A stretch of DNA of 64,000 nt from Lunularia cruciata. Taxonomy: Eukaryota; Streptophyta; Marchantiopsida; Lunulariales; Lunulariaceae. The position numbers were made by a program, and so were the translations under genes. Shown piece by piece: positions 36,839 to 49,377 of this stretch. Below the pieces are notes generated by a model. The model was given only the letters and a program-made list of their open reading frames with translations, did not search any database and was not told where the DNA came from. Each line of letters starts with the position of its first letter. Position 1 is the stretch's first letter. The stretch lies in assembly GCA_948567375.1 (NCBI GenBank), contig OX419756.1, positions 63,404,552 through 63,468,551 of the forward strand, read 5' to 3'.

Positions 36839-37360
36839 TGTAACATCCATTTGTGCATGTGTGTGGTATTGTGATATTTAGCTTGGTATTACAAGTACTT
36901 GAGAGATATTATTTATATAGAGAGAAAGGATGGTTCTACATTAGTCATGATTACCTAAAATTAGTCATAGCTAAGATAGAAGGGACCTTACTTTAGAGGA
37001 AGTGGAAAAGATGAGCACCACTATTTTGGATTCTAGTGTGTTGACTTGGTATAATTCCTAGGTGTTTGGCTTTGAAGAAAGAGTTGAGAACTCTTGGGCC
37101 CGCAAGCCTTTTTGTTTTGGATTATTCTATAGTCCAAGGATAGCCCATGTGAAGGAATCCTTGACTTAGTGGTTGGGTCAAGATAAGATCATATGCTTAG
37201 GAGAATATGCCCATGTGAATGGATATTCCTTTCTACTTTTTGAGTTTACTTGACTTTTAACCTAGTAACTTGAGTTACTCCAATAATTAGTAACTTTGGT
37301 ATGTAACTATTTCACAAGTATATAAAAAAGGGTGAGGAGGTACTCATCATCCTTTCATTT
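36839..37360 (+). repeat. 3' LTR of Ma, left piece
   Basis: It starts TGTAACATCC and follows the 5' LTR until CATTT at 37356-37360, where S2 is inserted. The rest of the LTR is at 41175-41343. Together they make 691 bases. Confidence 0.92.
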
Positions 37361-40300
37361 TGTGACAACTCGGCAAATATCACTTTTGCGGTAATTGGGT
37401 AAGTAAAGTTTGTTCCCGCAGAGATACGAGTTAGAAATGTCCAAATACAAAGCAAAGTAACAATTTAGTTCTTCTTGAGTTCTTCTTTAGTCTCTCAGGT
37501 AGAAACCACACCTTGAAGAGAGTAACAAGCACTGACTCGCAATCTTGTCACGAATTAATACTCCTTAATCACAACTCCATCAAATCTTTCCAAACAATCT
37601 TGATTGTGATGATTCAGGCTCTCCCAAAAATGGCACTTCACTACAAAACAACTTCGCCTCAGAATTGTGTTCCACCCCTCCACTAAGGCACACCTTCCTT
37701 GATCAAAATTGCTTCACATCAACCTTGCACTGCACTCACAAATGCAGAATACTACCAACACTACAATTCCTCTCAGATCTGTCAAGGCATTGCTTCGATT
37801 GCACTTCACTCAAGATCAAACAAACAAAATGAAGATCAAGGCTATGGAATCCAACATCCAACAAACACACTGACTTGCACTTTGAATTTCTCCAAACACT
37901 CACAAACACAAGTACAAAGTTGATACTCAAAATCAAGCTCAAGCAACGAGCATTGCTTCACAGCACTTTGCTTTATCTATTCTCAGAAATAATGAGCACT
38001 GAACAACATGATGCTGCGAATGCCACTCTTAAATAGTGAATCAATCGATAGTTCTAACAACTATACCGTTTCTACAACAATTGTTCTAACAACTATACCA
38101 TTTCTACAACAACTGTTCTAACTTGCAGATCCAAAATGACAATGCACCTCTTCATATCTGCCTCTTCAAATCTCAAATCTGTTACTACTCCAATCCGATG
38201 TCTACTTCTTCTTCGGCTTTCAAACCTGAACCCGAAGTAATTTTACTTCCTACTACTTTGTCCTCGGGTTTCAGATCTCCTACTTCTCCTACCAAATCCA
38301 ACAATTCTCTTTCCTGATCTGAAATTCCACTTGTGGGTAATCTATCTAACTCCTTATCTCCTGACCTACTCTTCTCTTATGTCTCCATCGGTAATTCCGA
38401 AGACATTTGGACTCCTATATTATCTACTTCGGGTTTTGCTTCAACATCTTTCCGAAGTTTTTCTAGCTCTATTTTCACTAAGTCTAATCTAATTGAAATG
38501 TTATCTTCTACCTCTAATATCTTCCTATCTACACAAGTTCTCAATTTGATCAACAAGGCGTTCATCTTGGTGTCTTTTGCCTGTCTTTGCCTTGTCTCCT
38601 GCACCAACAACTTCAACTTGTGCAGTCTTGTTTCTTCAATCCAAACGCTGGCTTCTGTACTCAACATGGCATTCATCTGAAGTACAATTTCCTTTATCGG
38701 CTCCAATCTTGTCTTCCTTTCTCATTCCCGATCTGCAAGCCAGTCCTCTTTGTACATCGCCAATTCTTCCTTGAATTTGGCTTTCACCGTCTCCTTCTCC
38801 TTCCCCTCATGATTACGAAGTAATTCTTGTAATCGGTCTTCTTCTCTGTATTGCGCTGCCAACTCTTGTTGCCAGAGTTGCTTCTTCTCTTCCATACTCT
38901 CCATCACTCTATTGAGCTCTTGATCCTTCGCTGCTACTCTTGCCATAGCATGGATTACTTCTACTCTTGAATCAGCAAACTGCTGCTTCAAGATCTCGTA
39001 CTCAACTACTTGTCTCTCCCTTGCTATATCACTTTTCTTCACAAGCTCCTCTCAATAGCTCACTTCTCTCTTCAGGTCTTCAATTACCTGACTTCTCTCT
39101 ACTGCCTCTGCTCGCAGTACTTCACTTTCCTCCTCACCTCGGGTTACACTCCTCTTCAACTCCGAGTTCTCTTCTTCTAATCTCGCCAATACCTGCAATA
39201 CAGTCTTTACCTCTGGACAAGTCGACTGCATCTCCTTCTTCTTGTGATCCAACTTCACCAACAATGGGCACACGATCTCTTGCAGGTAATTCACTCTATC
39301 ATTGGCAACTACTTCCTCCCTTGGAGTGGTCTCTCTTCTCACCTCATGTTCTCCCAATACTCACCTTCTTCTCTGCAGTCTTTGTATCAGAATCGATGCC
39401 TCACTGCCCGAGCTTTCTCCTTCTTCTTCCTTCACTTTACTTGGCTCCACTTCACACTTTGCCTTACGTCTTGAGTGAACTCCTTGCTGTATTGCAATCT
39501 TCTTTTCCTTGGGCACAATTACTTTGTCCTCCAACTGTGTGTCGTCTTCGGCTTCCCACTTGGCTTGCACTTCTTCTTCATATTTTTTCAGCCACTGGTG
39601 CCGATGTCATCTCTCCACCTTCATCACTCTTGCTGCTTGTACCTCCACTCTACAATGTTAGCTCAAGCTCCTCCCCGTGTTTTGAGTCTTCAGTTTTGAG
39701 CTCGGCATCTCCTTCTGAGTCTTCATCCTCCGACTCAATCACCACCATACTTTGCCTCGGGTTACTTCTTTGCATCTTCCGAGGTTTCCTTCTTTCTTCG
39801 GCTTCACCTTGCCGACCTCTCTTCTTCGTCGGGGTACTCACTACAACCTCCATATTCTTCCCTGTCTTTGCGTAGTAGTCGTCGGTGCTCCTGATCTGCA
39901 AGATGTACTGCTGCTCCTCGACATCGACCTCCTTTCAAACATCCGGATGGAAATGCGATACCATCCGAGTCCGCTCTGCCGAGTTCAGCAAGTTGAGCCC
40001 AAGGTAGAAGTGTGCTGCAAACGGCACAATGTAGTGTGGAGGCGACTTATATCGCAAATTCCACACCATCTACCTCATTCTCCCGTGAAAACACCTTGCC
40101 CAATTGATTGGTTCTCCTGCAAACAACTTATGGAAGAACACCGCTTGGTGTTTCATCACATAAGTGGTTCTCTCTGGCTTCAGGATAGCCATCAAAGCAC
40201 TCACGATCCCTCTCTTCACAGGGTCTTTGTAGCTCTCAACCTTGTACCCATTCTTTGTCTGTTTTGACGAGAAGGCATCTCTCACCTCCTGAGTTTCTTG

Positions 40301-41169
40301 GGTTATCTCTCCCTTTCCCAAGAATGTGGCTCCCTGCTCTGAGCCTGCTTCCTTCCCGAGTACAAGTCTCCAATCCGACTCTGTCCAGTGAGCCGGATTT
40401 CCTCTCTTCCCCTCTTCCTCGGGTCCATCGAGACACTTACTCTTGATGATTTCTGTCATGAGTCCTGGAAAACTTACGTTCCAGTTCCATGCCAAAAAGG
40501 TGATCCAAAGTCGGCTCAAGACTTTGATCCTTGCTATCACATCTAACCTCCGAATCGCATGATTTCTCACTGCAAATTTGGAGTTCTTCTTCCCTCCTCC
40601 CATCTCTTCTACCTTCTCACTTTCTCTTGATTTCACTCTCGCAACCTCACCCTTGCGCACTTACACGATCCCAACTCTATTTCCCTTTCCCCGATCACCT
40701 GCAAGACGACTTCTCAGCGGCAAAGGAAAATTACTTGACATTTTGTCGTTGCAGTTTCGTTATAGAGTTTTTTATAGAGTTGCGCTTCTTTGTCTTTTGT
40801 CGCTTTGAGTTTCTACTGAGAAATCACACCTCCGGCATGCACCTATCACTGTCAATCAACCTTTGCGCGTATGGGCCGCCAGTTTTAAAATGGCCCCTTC
40901 TTGAATTTCTTGCCCCGACGAAAGGTTGTTAGACTATCTTCACCTCGAGTTGAGCTCCCCCCAATACAAAAACAATTTACTTCGGGTTGTATGATGACAT
41001 GGCATTTCCGAGTACTTTGTCTTATGACCCAAAGTCACTTTACTTCGGGTTTCATCCCAAAGACTCTTTTCTTTGCCTTTTAGTTGAATTGCGCCATACA
41101 GGCGCAATTCAACTTCTTTGTACACTTCTTCTCCTTTATTTTGAGAAGAAAAAAAATGTGGGCACCACA
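37361..41169 (-). mobile_element. Family G solo LTR S2, intact termini
   Basis: A single uninterrupted 3809-base LTR with ends TGTGACAAC and GGCACCACA and exact target duplication CATTT (37356-37360 and 41170-41174). There is no internal region, so it is a solo LTR. It gives the clearest view of the whole family G LTR: about 430 bases, then the LTR ORF, then about 820 bases. Confidence 0.93.
38185..40741 (-). pseudogene. Family G LTR ORF in S2
   Basis: It starts with the same MSSNF N-terminus as S3b and S4 and ends EEEVDIGLE. A TAA about 26 codons in, further stops near HGRMR and HPDV, and indels disable it. The conserved central block is present (NGYKVESYKDP, FFHKLFAGEPINWARCF, PPHYIVPFAAHFYLGLNLL). 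A basic cluster (STPTKKRGRQGEAEERRKP), acidic ESEDEDSEGD and coiled coil follow. Length is about 852 codons. Confidence 0.75.
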
Positions 41170-41174
41170 CATTT

Positions 41175-41343
41175 GCAACTATCTCTCTCTCATTGAGTTC
41201 TCTAGTGAGCAATGTCTTGAGTCTTGGAGTGTTAGCCTTGGAGGAGTATGATGGAGTTGGGATTCCTTGCCTTCTTAGTCCATGGTGCGTTACCATAATA
41301 GCCATCAGAGGTTCATCTTGAGTGAGAGACAGGCATGCTCACA
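41175..41343 (+). repeat. 3' LTR of Ma, right piece
   Basis: It continues the Ma LTR after the CATTT duplication and ends GGCATGCTCACA at 41343. Beyond it the sense strand of S0 resumes. Confidence 0.88.
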
Positions 41344-42841
41344 CATCAAGCATGGCATAGAGAGTTGGCAGTCAGGCACCAAGAAGAAGAAATATTGCAT
41401 GAGTTGGTACAAAGTGCTGAGTTACAGAGTTCATAGTATGCGGAGGAGAAGAAGATGCTCGTTGTTGAGTATGAAGATGAGTTGAAGATGTACCGTGAAG
41501 AGTTGAAGGCAGAGCTATCTTGAGATTATGAGTCGGAATCAATAGGAGAAGTTGTAGAAAATTTGTGGGTAATCTTGAGCACAGAGGCTGAAGGGAGATT
41601 GGAAGAAGCACGTCTATATGAGTTTAAGTTGCTTGTGCAGGAAAATTGAAAGAGAAAAGCCAAAGATGTGGATATGAACATTTTCTTGATCCGATTAAGG
41701 GAGTGAGTAGATCAGAAGATGTTAGAAGTAGGAGACAATGTCAGTCTCAATTAGATTTAGTCAAGTCAGAGTTAGAGCAAATCAGTAGTGCGATAGAGGA
41801 GAGGAAGTCCGATGTTGCATTAGTAGGAATTCAGGTGTCTTTGGACTTGTTATTTGACACATTAGAGAAGAGTGGGTCAGGAGATAAGGAAGTACATGGA
41901 TTACCCATGAGCTCAATTGTAATTTGTAGTGAAGAAGTAGTAGAAGTAGTGACGGAATTAGTAGAATCAGATATACCCAAAGAAGGAGAAGTGATAGGAA
42001 GATCATCGGATTTGAAAGCCGATGACAAGGTAGACATTGGATTGGGGTAGAAACAATTTTGAGATAGGAAGAGGCAGATATGAAGAGGTGCATTGTCAGT
42101 TTGGATCTGCAAGTAGGAAGAGATGTTACGAAGTAGTACAATAGGAAGAATTGTTGTTTGCTTCACTATTTAAGGGTGGCATTTGCAGTCCTATGTTGTT
42201 CATTATTCATATTTCTGAAGATAGATAAAGTGAAGTGTTGTTTGAAGTGCTTGTTGCTTGAGCTTGATTCCGAGTATCAATTTTATGTTTGTGTTTGTGA
42301 GTGTTAGGAGAATTTTGAAGTGCAAATTAGTGTGCTTGTTGCAGGTTAGATTCCATAGCCTTGATCTTCATTCTGTGTGTTTGATCTTGAGTGAAGTGCA
42401 ATTGGAGCAATGCCTTGACAGATCTGAGAGGAATTGTAGTGTTGGTAGTATTCTGCATTTGTAAGTGCAAAGCAAAGTTGATGTGAAGAAATTTTGATCA
42501 AGGAAGATGTGCCTTCAATGGAGGGGTGGAACAAAATTCTAAGGCAAAGTTGTTTTCATAGTGAAGTGCCATCTTTGGGAGAATCTGAATCATCACAATC
42601 AAGATTTGTTTGGACAGAATTTGCTATGTTGTGATTATGTGTGTGTATTCATGACAAGTTGTCAAGATTGTGAGCTTGTTACTCTCTTCTGGGTGTAATT
42701 TCTACCTAAGAGACTAAAGATACAACCAAGAAGAACTACATTGTGACATTTGAGTTTGTATTTGGACATTTCTGACCAATATCTTTGCGGGAACAAACTT
42801 TACTTGATTATCGCAAAAGTGATATTTGCCAGGTTGTCACA
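41344..42841 (+). mobile_element. Family G solo LTR S0, right piece, with C-terminal ORF fragment
   Basis: It carries the coiled-coil end of the LTR ORF (AWHRELAVRHQEEE, then EEKKMLVVEYEDELKMY, stops at about 41437 and 41521) through KADDKVDIGLG with a stop near 42048. The non-coding LTR tail follows and ends GGTTGTCACA at 42841. Relative to S1, the segment between FLGVM and KDQAW is missing. Confidence 0.8.
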
Positions 42842-43196
42842 AAAGTAGTCTATGAGTAACTACCAAAATGCCTCTAACTACTATAATTGGAACTCCATTG
42901 TCCGATAAATCTAGATGCAACACTACAAATGACGTGATAGTTGTCATGCGTATATACATCACTACACAACATACATTATAGAAGCACAACTCACACATAA
43001 GTCATACATAAACTCTAAAGTGCCACAATCGCCCCCTAGCTAGCGGTTAGGTCCTTCTAAACTCTAGATAGCCATCTACTCCAAGTATATGGTATACCCT
43101 ATGATGGGCAAAGATTAGAAGGCCATGTGCAATGGAGCTCCATTGTTAGTCACATGTATGCAATCTAAACCATATAAAGAATGAACTAGCTATAGA

Positions 43197-43496
43197 TCAA
43201 CTACATTTAGGACATAACCATTGTGCTTGAGGAACCACCGTGAAGGGAGGAGTCATACATGCCATATGACATCCTCTCAAACAACTATCACACACTAACA
43301 TAATAGTATCTCCACCAAAAGAGCCACAAAACATATACCTCAAGCTTGCATGTACAAGTGCCAAGCTTGGGTCCATAGTACCATCAATGTTTGAGAGGTG
43401 GCATGACACACAATTGTGCACATGATCCTTCCAAAAAACACCATCACATCCTTCTAATAGAAGGACTCCATATGGCAAAACCTTGTGCATTCTCAA
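43197..43496 (-). pseudogene. PHD-finger-like C-terminal module of family P pol, copy A2
   Basis: An open frame of 99 codons ending in a natural stop at 43197-43199. It contains LRYMFCGSFGGDTIMLVCDSC, split here as YMFCGSFGGD and MLVCDSC, then LRGCHMACMTPPF and WLCPKCS. Spacing of the last six ligands is Cys-x2-Cys-x4-His-x2-Cys-x14-Cys-x2-Cys, the PHD pattern, with the PP, VP and W residues of PHD fingers. The first ligand position is Tyr in both A1 and A2. An upstream NCVSC pair might substitute. Parent pol is broken, so the module is not expressed from this copy as a fusion. Confidence 0.65.
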
Positions 43497-43869
43497 GATA
43501 GTGCGGCCTATTGAAACATCAATTGTTGTCGGTGCTATCTATTGTAGATATACATAGTCATTGGATGAAATTGATGGATTGAGGGTCTATAACCCCCTCC
43601 TTGAATAGTAGCATAACGTAAGGTGTCCCTATCTTGAGCAATTTACAAGTTCTCAAAGGCCATTGGCATCACTCTCCAAAAGATCTCTACCCATTGAGAA
43701 CATGCGCTCATCCATACATCTGAATTATCCAAGTCCAAGACTACAATAACATCTTGACAAATGGCTATAGGTAAATTTGGATCTTATCCATAAAGTAGAA
43801 AGTAAGGAGAGAAGGTTGCTAAGGCTTGCCGCCGGGACCAATAACTATGGCCAACCAAGGTAATTGGAG

Positions 43870-44518
43870 ATCCTAACCTCCCAAGTAGACTCTTTGCAAA
43901 CCATACTTTCACAATCCTCTCTTCACCATTTGAACCACTCTCTCTGCTAAACCATCTGCCTTTGTATGATCTTGGGATGTAGTATGATGATTTAGCAAAG
44001 CCTTGTCACACAAGACCTAAAATTACCCCAAGAACTTTGTACCCTGATCAGTCAAAACCTCAGCTGGTGCAAATGAAAATGACTAAGAAATTGATCTAGT
44101 AAGTCGTCCCTTCACTGGACTTGTCATGAAGTGCCACCAACTCAATCCACTTGGAGAAGTGCTCCACCATCACCAAAACATATCGATGATGTCTCACAAT
44201 CAACGGTAAAGGTCCAACAAAGTCCAAACTCCAATGGTAACCCAATCCCATGATAGGTAATGGGTGTAACTGTGGTGTAGGAGCATTGAATGATGCTCTA
44301 ACTAGGTCACAAACCACACATTTGGCAACAAACTATTGTACTTTAGTATGCATATTGTGCCACCAATAGTGACTCTGGAGTAAGCTATATGGACGCTTTA
44401 CTCCAAAATGGCCTAGCTCTTCATGAGCATGACAGACCAACGGTAGTCTTTGAGATGGAAATGGTACTACTCTCACTCTACCATCCTCCCATATATGCAA
44501 AAGGTGTATGCCCTCCAA
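43870..44518 (-). pseudogene. Integrase, copy A2
   Basis: It includes the zinc region (CHAHEELGHFGVKRPYSLLQ), KCVVCD after a stop, and the first catalytic Asp (WSLDFVGPLPL) with VEHFSKWIELVAL. The second half is scrambled by frameshifts. It is homologous to the A1 fragment at 16396-16665. Confidence 0.8.
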
Positions 44519-44799
44519 TATGAACCGTCTGGCTTGCTAAAGAACATGATCTCTCTCCTTAGCTCCAATTGTGCCACCTATAACACTAGTGCAAAGATAG
44601 TCCATCATTGAGACGTCACCATGAATGTCTTGTTGAACAATACCAATATCTTCACTCTCTAGATTTGTGATCCCAATAACTCCTCCTATATGCGTTGAGA
44701 GAGATACCACCAAAGCCTCAGAAAATATACAAAAAAGCTGATGCATGCCACCTTGGCACCATCTGCTCATCTGTCTCACCATGCCAACATGCTTGGGTC

Positions 44800-45336
44800 T
44801 GATCCTGCTGGTTGGGACATGGGTTTCTACTCAACCCATTTGCATCACGATTCACCACTCTAGGTCTATGAACAACCATAAAATCATACTCCTATAAAAT
44901 TAGAGCCCATCATGCAAGCTTCCTTGAAAGCTTATTGGACTCCATCAACCAATTCAGCAACTGATGATTAGTGATGAGAGTGAAGGGGTTACCAAATAGT
45001 TAACATAAAAAATGTGCTACTGCCCAAATTGCTACCAAGCACTCTCCCTCATATGAACTATACTTTGCCTTTGCTGAATTGTTGGAGCGACAAGCATAGG
45101 CAACCACAAACTCCTTCCCCTCATCATCATGCTGGGTGAGCACTGCTCCAAGCTCCAACATACTCCAATGAGTATGAGCTTGAAATGGTCATCCTTTGAT
45201 CGGTCTCCTTAAAACAAGAGAAGATGTCAACCTCTCCTTGAGCTCTACAAAAGCTCTCTCTTGCTCATCTCCCCAACACCACTCCTATGTAAGCTTGGTT
45301 TGCTTTGTCCAGGCCTTGGCAATGGCACTAAATCCT
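44800..45336 (-). pseudogene. RNase H, copy A2
   Basis: The minus strand reads YSSYEGECLVAIWAVAHFLC, stop, LFGNPFTLITNHQLLNWLM, then VNRDANGLSRNP. This is the typical Ty3/gypsy RNase H series, with three or more stops. Confidence 0.75.
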
Positions 45337-46010
45337 CTAACATAGCGGTGATAGAAGTTCACCAACCCAAGGAATGCTTGCACTTTGCTCACATCCGTAG
45401 GCCAAGGAATATGTGCAATAGCCTCCACCTTGGTTTGCTGAACACCAAGTCTTCCAAGGTAGATAGTGACCTAAATACTCAACATGCTCATGGAAGAACC
45501 TACACTTCCTAGGATGTAATTTGAGTCCATGAGGTCTCAATCTCTCAAACACCTCCAACAATTGTTGCTCATGCTCCTCCACAGTAGTGCTATAGACTAA
45601 AATGTCATCAATATAGCACAGAGAAAAATCCAATCCAGCTAGGATCCTATCCAGCTAGGATCCTATCCATGACCCTTTGGAACTCAGCAAGAGCATTCTT
45701 TAACCCAAATGGTAAGAACCTCCATTGATATAACACATCCTTGCCGTGAGGATCAATAGCCCAAAATGCTATCTTGGACTTATCCTCTTCCGTGATTGGC
45801 AATTGATGATATCTCGCTCAAAGATCCAAAGTATTGAAGACCTTTGCATGCCCAATTGCATAAAAGATCTCCTTTGATGTAGGCATAGCATACCGATCAG
45901 CCCTAGTCTATCGGTTGATAGGATGGTAATCTCTACACATCTGCTTGTTTGTGTAGTTGCCATGCACATCTCTCTTGGATGGCATCACTGTAGCTAATGC
46001 ATACTCTCTA
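45337..46010 (-). pseudogene. Reverse transcriptase, copy A2
   Basis: The palm region reads SKIAFWAIDPHGKDV, FLPFGLKNALAEFQRVMD, catalytic YIDD at 45604-45615, then LKLHPRKCRFF and VEYLGH. A 16-base tandem duplication (45635-45666, unit CCAGCTAGGATCCTAT) and stops break it. YIDD and PFGLKNA set family P apart from the FIDD/PFGLCNA families M and G. Confidence 0.88.
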
Positions 46011-49000
46011 TGTGAGATCTCCACCAAAACAGCCTAAAAAAGGTCTCAACTTTGGCTCTGAATCAATGTCCTCTCTATGTCACTATAGCGAAAAGGATGT
46101 CAGAAAACTAGTGTATTGCTAGTCAGCTCAATCCATATACCAGGTCCTTTTAGAGCACCCAAATTCTTCATATTGAAGGCAAAGCAACTCGTGTAGCTCC
46201 TCAAGAACCTCCAAACTCTCAGCCTTTCTTCTCTTATAAGCTTGGGTCCAAGATTTGGCTCCCAAGTATCCTCTATAACTATTGTAGGAGTGGAAGACGT
46301 ACTGACTGGCTGCTACATTGGGTCCTTGGGAGTAGTAGTGTCATGCTTCCGACCACTAGAGGTCCTAACCTTTGTGTGAAAAACTCCCTCCACTTTGGTT
46401 GCAAGCTCCACACGTCCTCTAGTTGCATCCCAAGTGGACCAAGGATGTAATCCAAGTAGCTCACGCTCACCTGGATGGACTCCAAGTAGACCACTCTCCC
46501 TAGTAACTACTGGTTGTGTCCCAATAATATCATGTCCACTCGATCCATCACCCCCAACATGTGCCTAAATTGTCTTGATAGGTAGAGGGCTCACAAGTGT
46601 CCAAGTGGTGATGCCTATCAAGCACATCCTTTGCTACTTTACCAAACCAAGGCTCACAATCCAGGTCAAATAGTTGAGGTCCATAGCCTGACCTAACACT
46701 TGATGCATAGATGCCTTTGATATTGCTGGAAAAATGGTAATACCAGTGTGAAAACCTATTGCCCGCTCTCTCTCACCGGTGTTGGGCACCACTAACTACT
46801 GTAAGTGTGAGTCCCAAACAAGTCCACGTCCTCCCTCTCAAAAATCATGAGAGCTTGGGAAGCTCATAAGTGTAGGAAAAGCGGCTCTAGGCTATCCAAC
46901 TAGGTTCACCATTGCCATAGGTGACCTATTAGCCACTACCATTGTGTGAGATTGATGCCCCACATCCAAGATGTCATCAACAACCATGTGGTCTAGTCAA
47001 TGAATCCCATCATATGCATGTTGTAGAACCTCTTTGGGTAAGAGGTTTATCCACCAAAGACAAACACAATGAGCCCGTGATCCCACTCTGGCTGCATCTA
47101 ACAATATAGTAGGTCCCATCCAAGAATGGACCTGATGTGTACTTGCCACCACTCTGGTGCAAGAATCACTTATCAAAGGAACATTCTCCAAAAGGTAAGC
47201 TAGAGAAACAAACTAATGAACCTAGAGATGTCATAGTAACCATAACATCTCCCAAAACACACCACAATAAGGATCCTAAAGACCCAAACCTTGGCCAACA
47301 CGTGTATACTCCTAACATGGCCATCCAAAAATCACCAAGTGAACAAGCCCATGTCGCTCCAGATTCATGCGTCTTTTGTAAGGAAATGTCTACTAGTAAG
47401 GCCTTCTGGTAAACTCTGACTATTGACATTGGTAATAACTGAAGATATTGATAGGCCAAGTGTGCTACATGATGTAGAAAGACTTGCTTAGTTGTCTCAA
47501 CTCTCTCCACATACAAGTACCTTTATACTTGTATACCTACCTATAATATTGCAGCTAGTCCGGTGCTAATCCCACTAAACAACTCCAATAGACATATCTC
47601 CTCTACTAGATATTGCCAATCAATGAGTGTGGTATCTATAGGTGTCAAAGTAATCAACTTTGGAGGCTCATCTTCACACTCATCTCTTGATGGTACAAAG
47701 GCTCCACTCCAAGCCTATTGCACCAATTGATTTGCATGCTGCTGTAATGCCTCCTCTGAACTCCACAATGGAACATCCAAGGTGGATGGAACAATCCCAC
47801 TTGTATTCCAAACCCAAGTGATCTCTTCTAGTACTGGAGTATCCTTTGCATGGGCGTTCCACTCCAACAAGTCACCAGGCCAAGTAACTACACCATTGAA
47901 AGCTAAAACTGATGTTGCCATGGTCCTAGACTATACTGAGCCAAGACTTCCACTACTAAAGTATATTAGTAGTCAACATACCCATCCTTCACTAGACTGC
48001 CAACCTGGTCTATAGGAGGATGTCTCCTCCCAATAGTCAATACTAAAACCCATGGGATATAACACTACTCTCCCAACTAGCACATCATATGACTCAGCCA
48101 TTAGTCACAATAGCCTGAGCTCTCACCACCAAGCTATCAGTCGGATGACCAGGCTGAACCTAGATAACAAGCTCCTCACATGTGATGTATTGTGTCAAAC
48201 CACCACCTAGATATGTCTGGACCTAAAATGGACACCTCTCTACATTGTTCTTTTTGGTTCTTTGCGCCTTCCCCAACATAAGGAGCTACGCACTAGAGTT
48301 TAGCAAGACTCTCTGTGGTGTATAGACCTTCCTTGAAGGTCCCACCAAACGGAAAATCTCCCTCTAGTTATCCAATTAGACAACATTGGGTGTGAACCGT
48401 GCTCTCTCAAAGGCTAGTCTAGCTGGCAACTCATCCAATCTAGCCACTGCTGCCTGCCATAAACCAATGTTCGCTGAACAGATCCCATGCTCTTTAACCA
48501 AGTCAACTCTACTACCAACCACCTTTGCTCTAATAGTAGGAACCACATCATCCCTACTCTCACAAAGCATGGTAGCCAATCAAAACACTAGGGTTGGGTC
48601 AACTTTTGATGTAAACATGTCATTGGTTGAAAACAAAGGGCACCATATAATCAACTTAGCCACCCCCAACATTGTGCTAGACTTAATCTGTGTAGTAGGA
48701 GGTGCTGACTAGTACATAGTCTATCATGCATTCTATCACCACCTACCACACCTACACTAGGATGTTTAGGAGCCATGGATGTTGTTTGCAATGCCTTAGA
48801 TAGCGTGAAAGACTGGGGAAGTCAGACCTATCTCCCAACCTCTCCTCTCTATGGGTCCAACTCCACTGATGCTCCTCTAGGCTCTGGAGCACTCCTAGTC
48901 ACTACTGTAGATGCATCCACCTAAGCTGCTCCACACATGAAGTCCAAAGCATCTCTATCACCAGCATATGAGGTGGAAGCCTCAACACCCAAATCTGATT

Positions 49001-49377
49001 TCCTTTGAGCAATGGCCATATTAGCCAATCTTTGCTCCAACTTCTCAATCCGAGTAGCCATAGCTATATCAAAACAAAAGGTAGGTAGTGCACTTCTACT
49101 AGGTGTAGATCCTCTACTACCACATGTACCACCTTGTCCTCCATGAATTGGAGCTCATCTACTACTTGCCATAACAGCCCTATCACTCCGTAACTCTGGG
49201 TGTAGGTCAAAGTGCCGGTCACTAGTGTGACCAAATTTGTGGCAATGCTCACATAGCCTCTATGTTGGCTATGATGCACCCAAGGTATTAGGTCCATTTC
49301 CCTAAGTTCACTCTCTCTGATTGGTGAGGTCCACCATAAGTCCAACAAGCAACACCACTAATCACTGGCTGCTGTTG
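46011..49377 (-). pseudogene. Degraded gag/protease region of A2
   Basis: The only firm landmark is a nucleocapsid-type knuckle at 49212-49253 (CEHCHKFGHTSDRH, with His in place of the last Cys). Between it and RT the frames are short and I cannot place protease. The many open pieces on both strands here are remnants of one long polyprotein. Confidence 0.55.

Larger units (their letters stand above)
18210..41343 (+). mobile_element. Family M Ty3/gypsy copy Ma, full length but split by S1 and S2
   Basis: The order is 5' LTR, PBS, zinc-knuckle ORF, gag, protease, [S1 insertion], RT, RNase H, integrase, polypurine tract, 3' LTR [split by S2]. Without the insertions it is about 7.8 kb. The two LTRs differ at roughly 6% of positions over the first 180 bases, so this is an old copy. 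No target duplication is visible (ATGGC on the left, CATCA on the right). Together with the missing host sequence, this points to a deletion at one end. Confidence 0.85.
42847..49377 (-). mobile_element. Family P Ty3/gypsy copy A2, LTR remainder and internal region
   Basis: 42847-43027 completes the A2 3' LTR begun at 17035. The polypurine tract (GCTAGCTAGGGGGCGA, minus strand) is just inside. From right to left the minus strand reads nucleocapsid knuckle, degraded gag/protease, RT, RNase H, integrase, PHD-like module. Insertion of S3a at 49378 cuts it within gag. The 5' LTR must lie beyond the window. Confidence 0.82.

Noticed and set aside
38967-39875. Plus-strand open frame of 302 codons, and the similar one at 55046-55720
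   Set aside because: They lie antisense to the family G LTR ORF, recur only where that ORF does, and are Ser/Leu-rich shadows of its coiled-coil codons.
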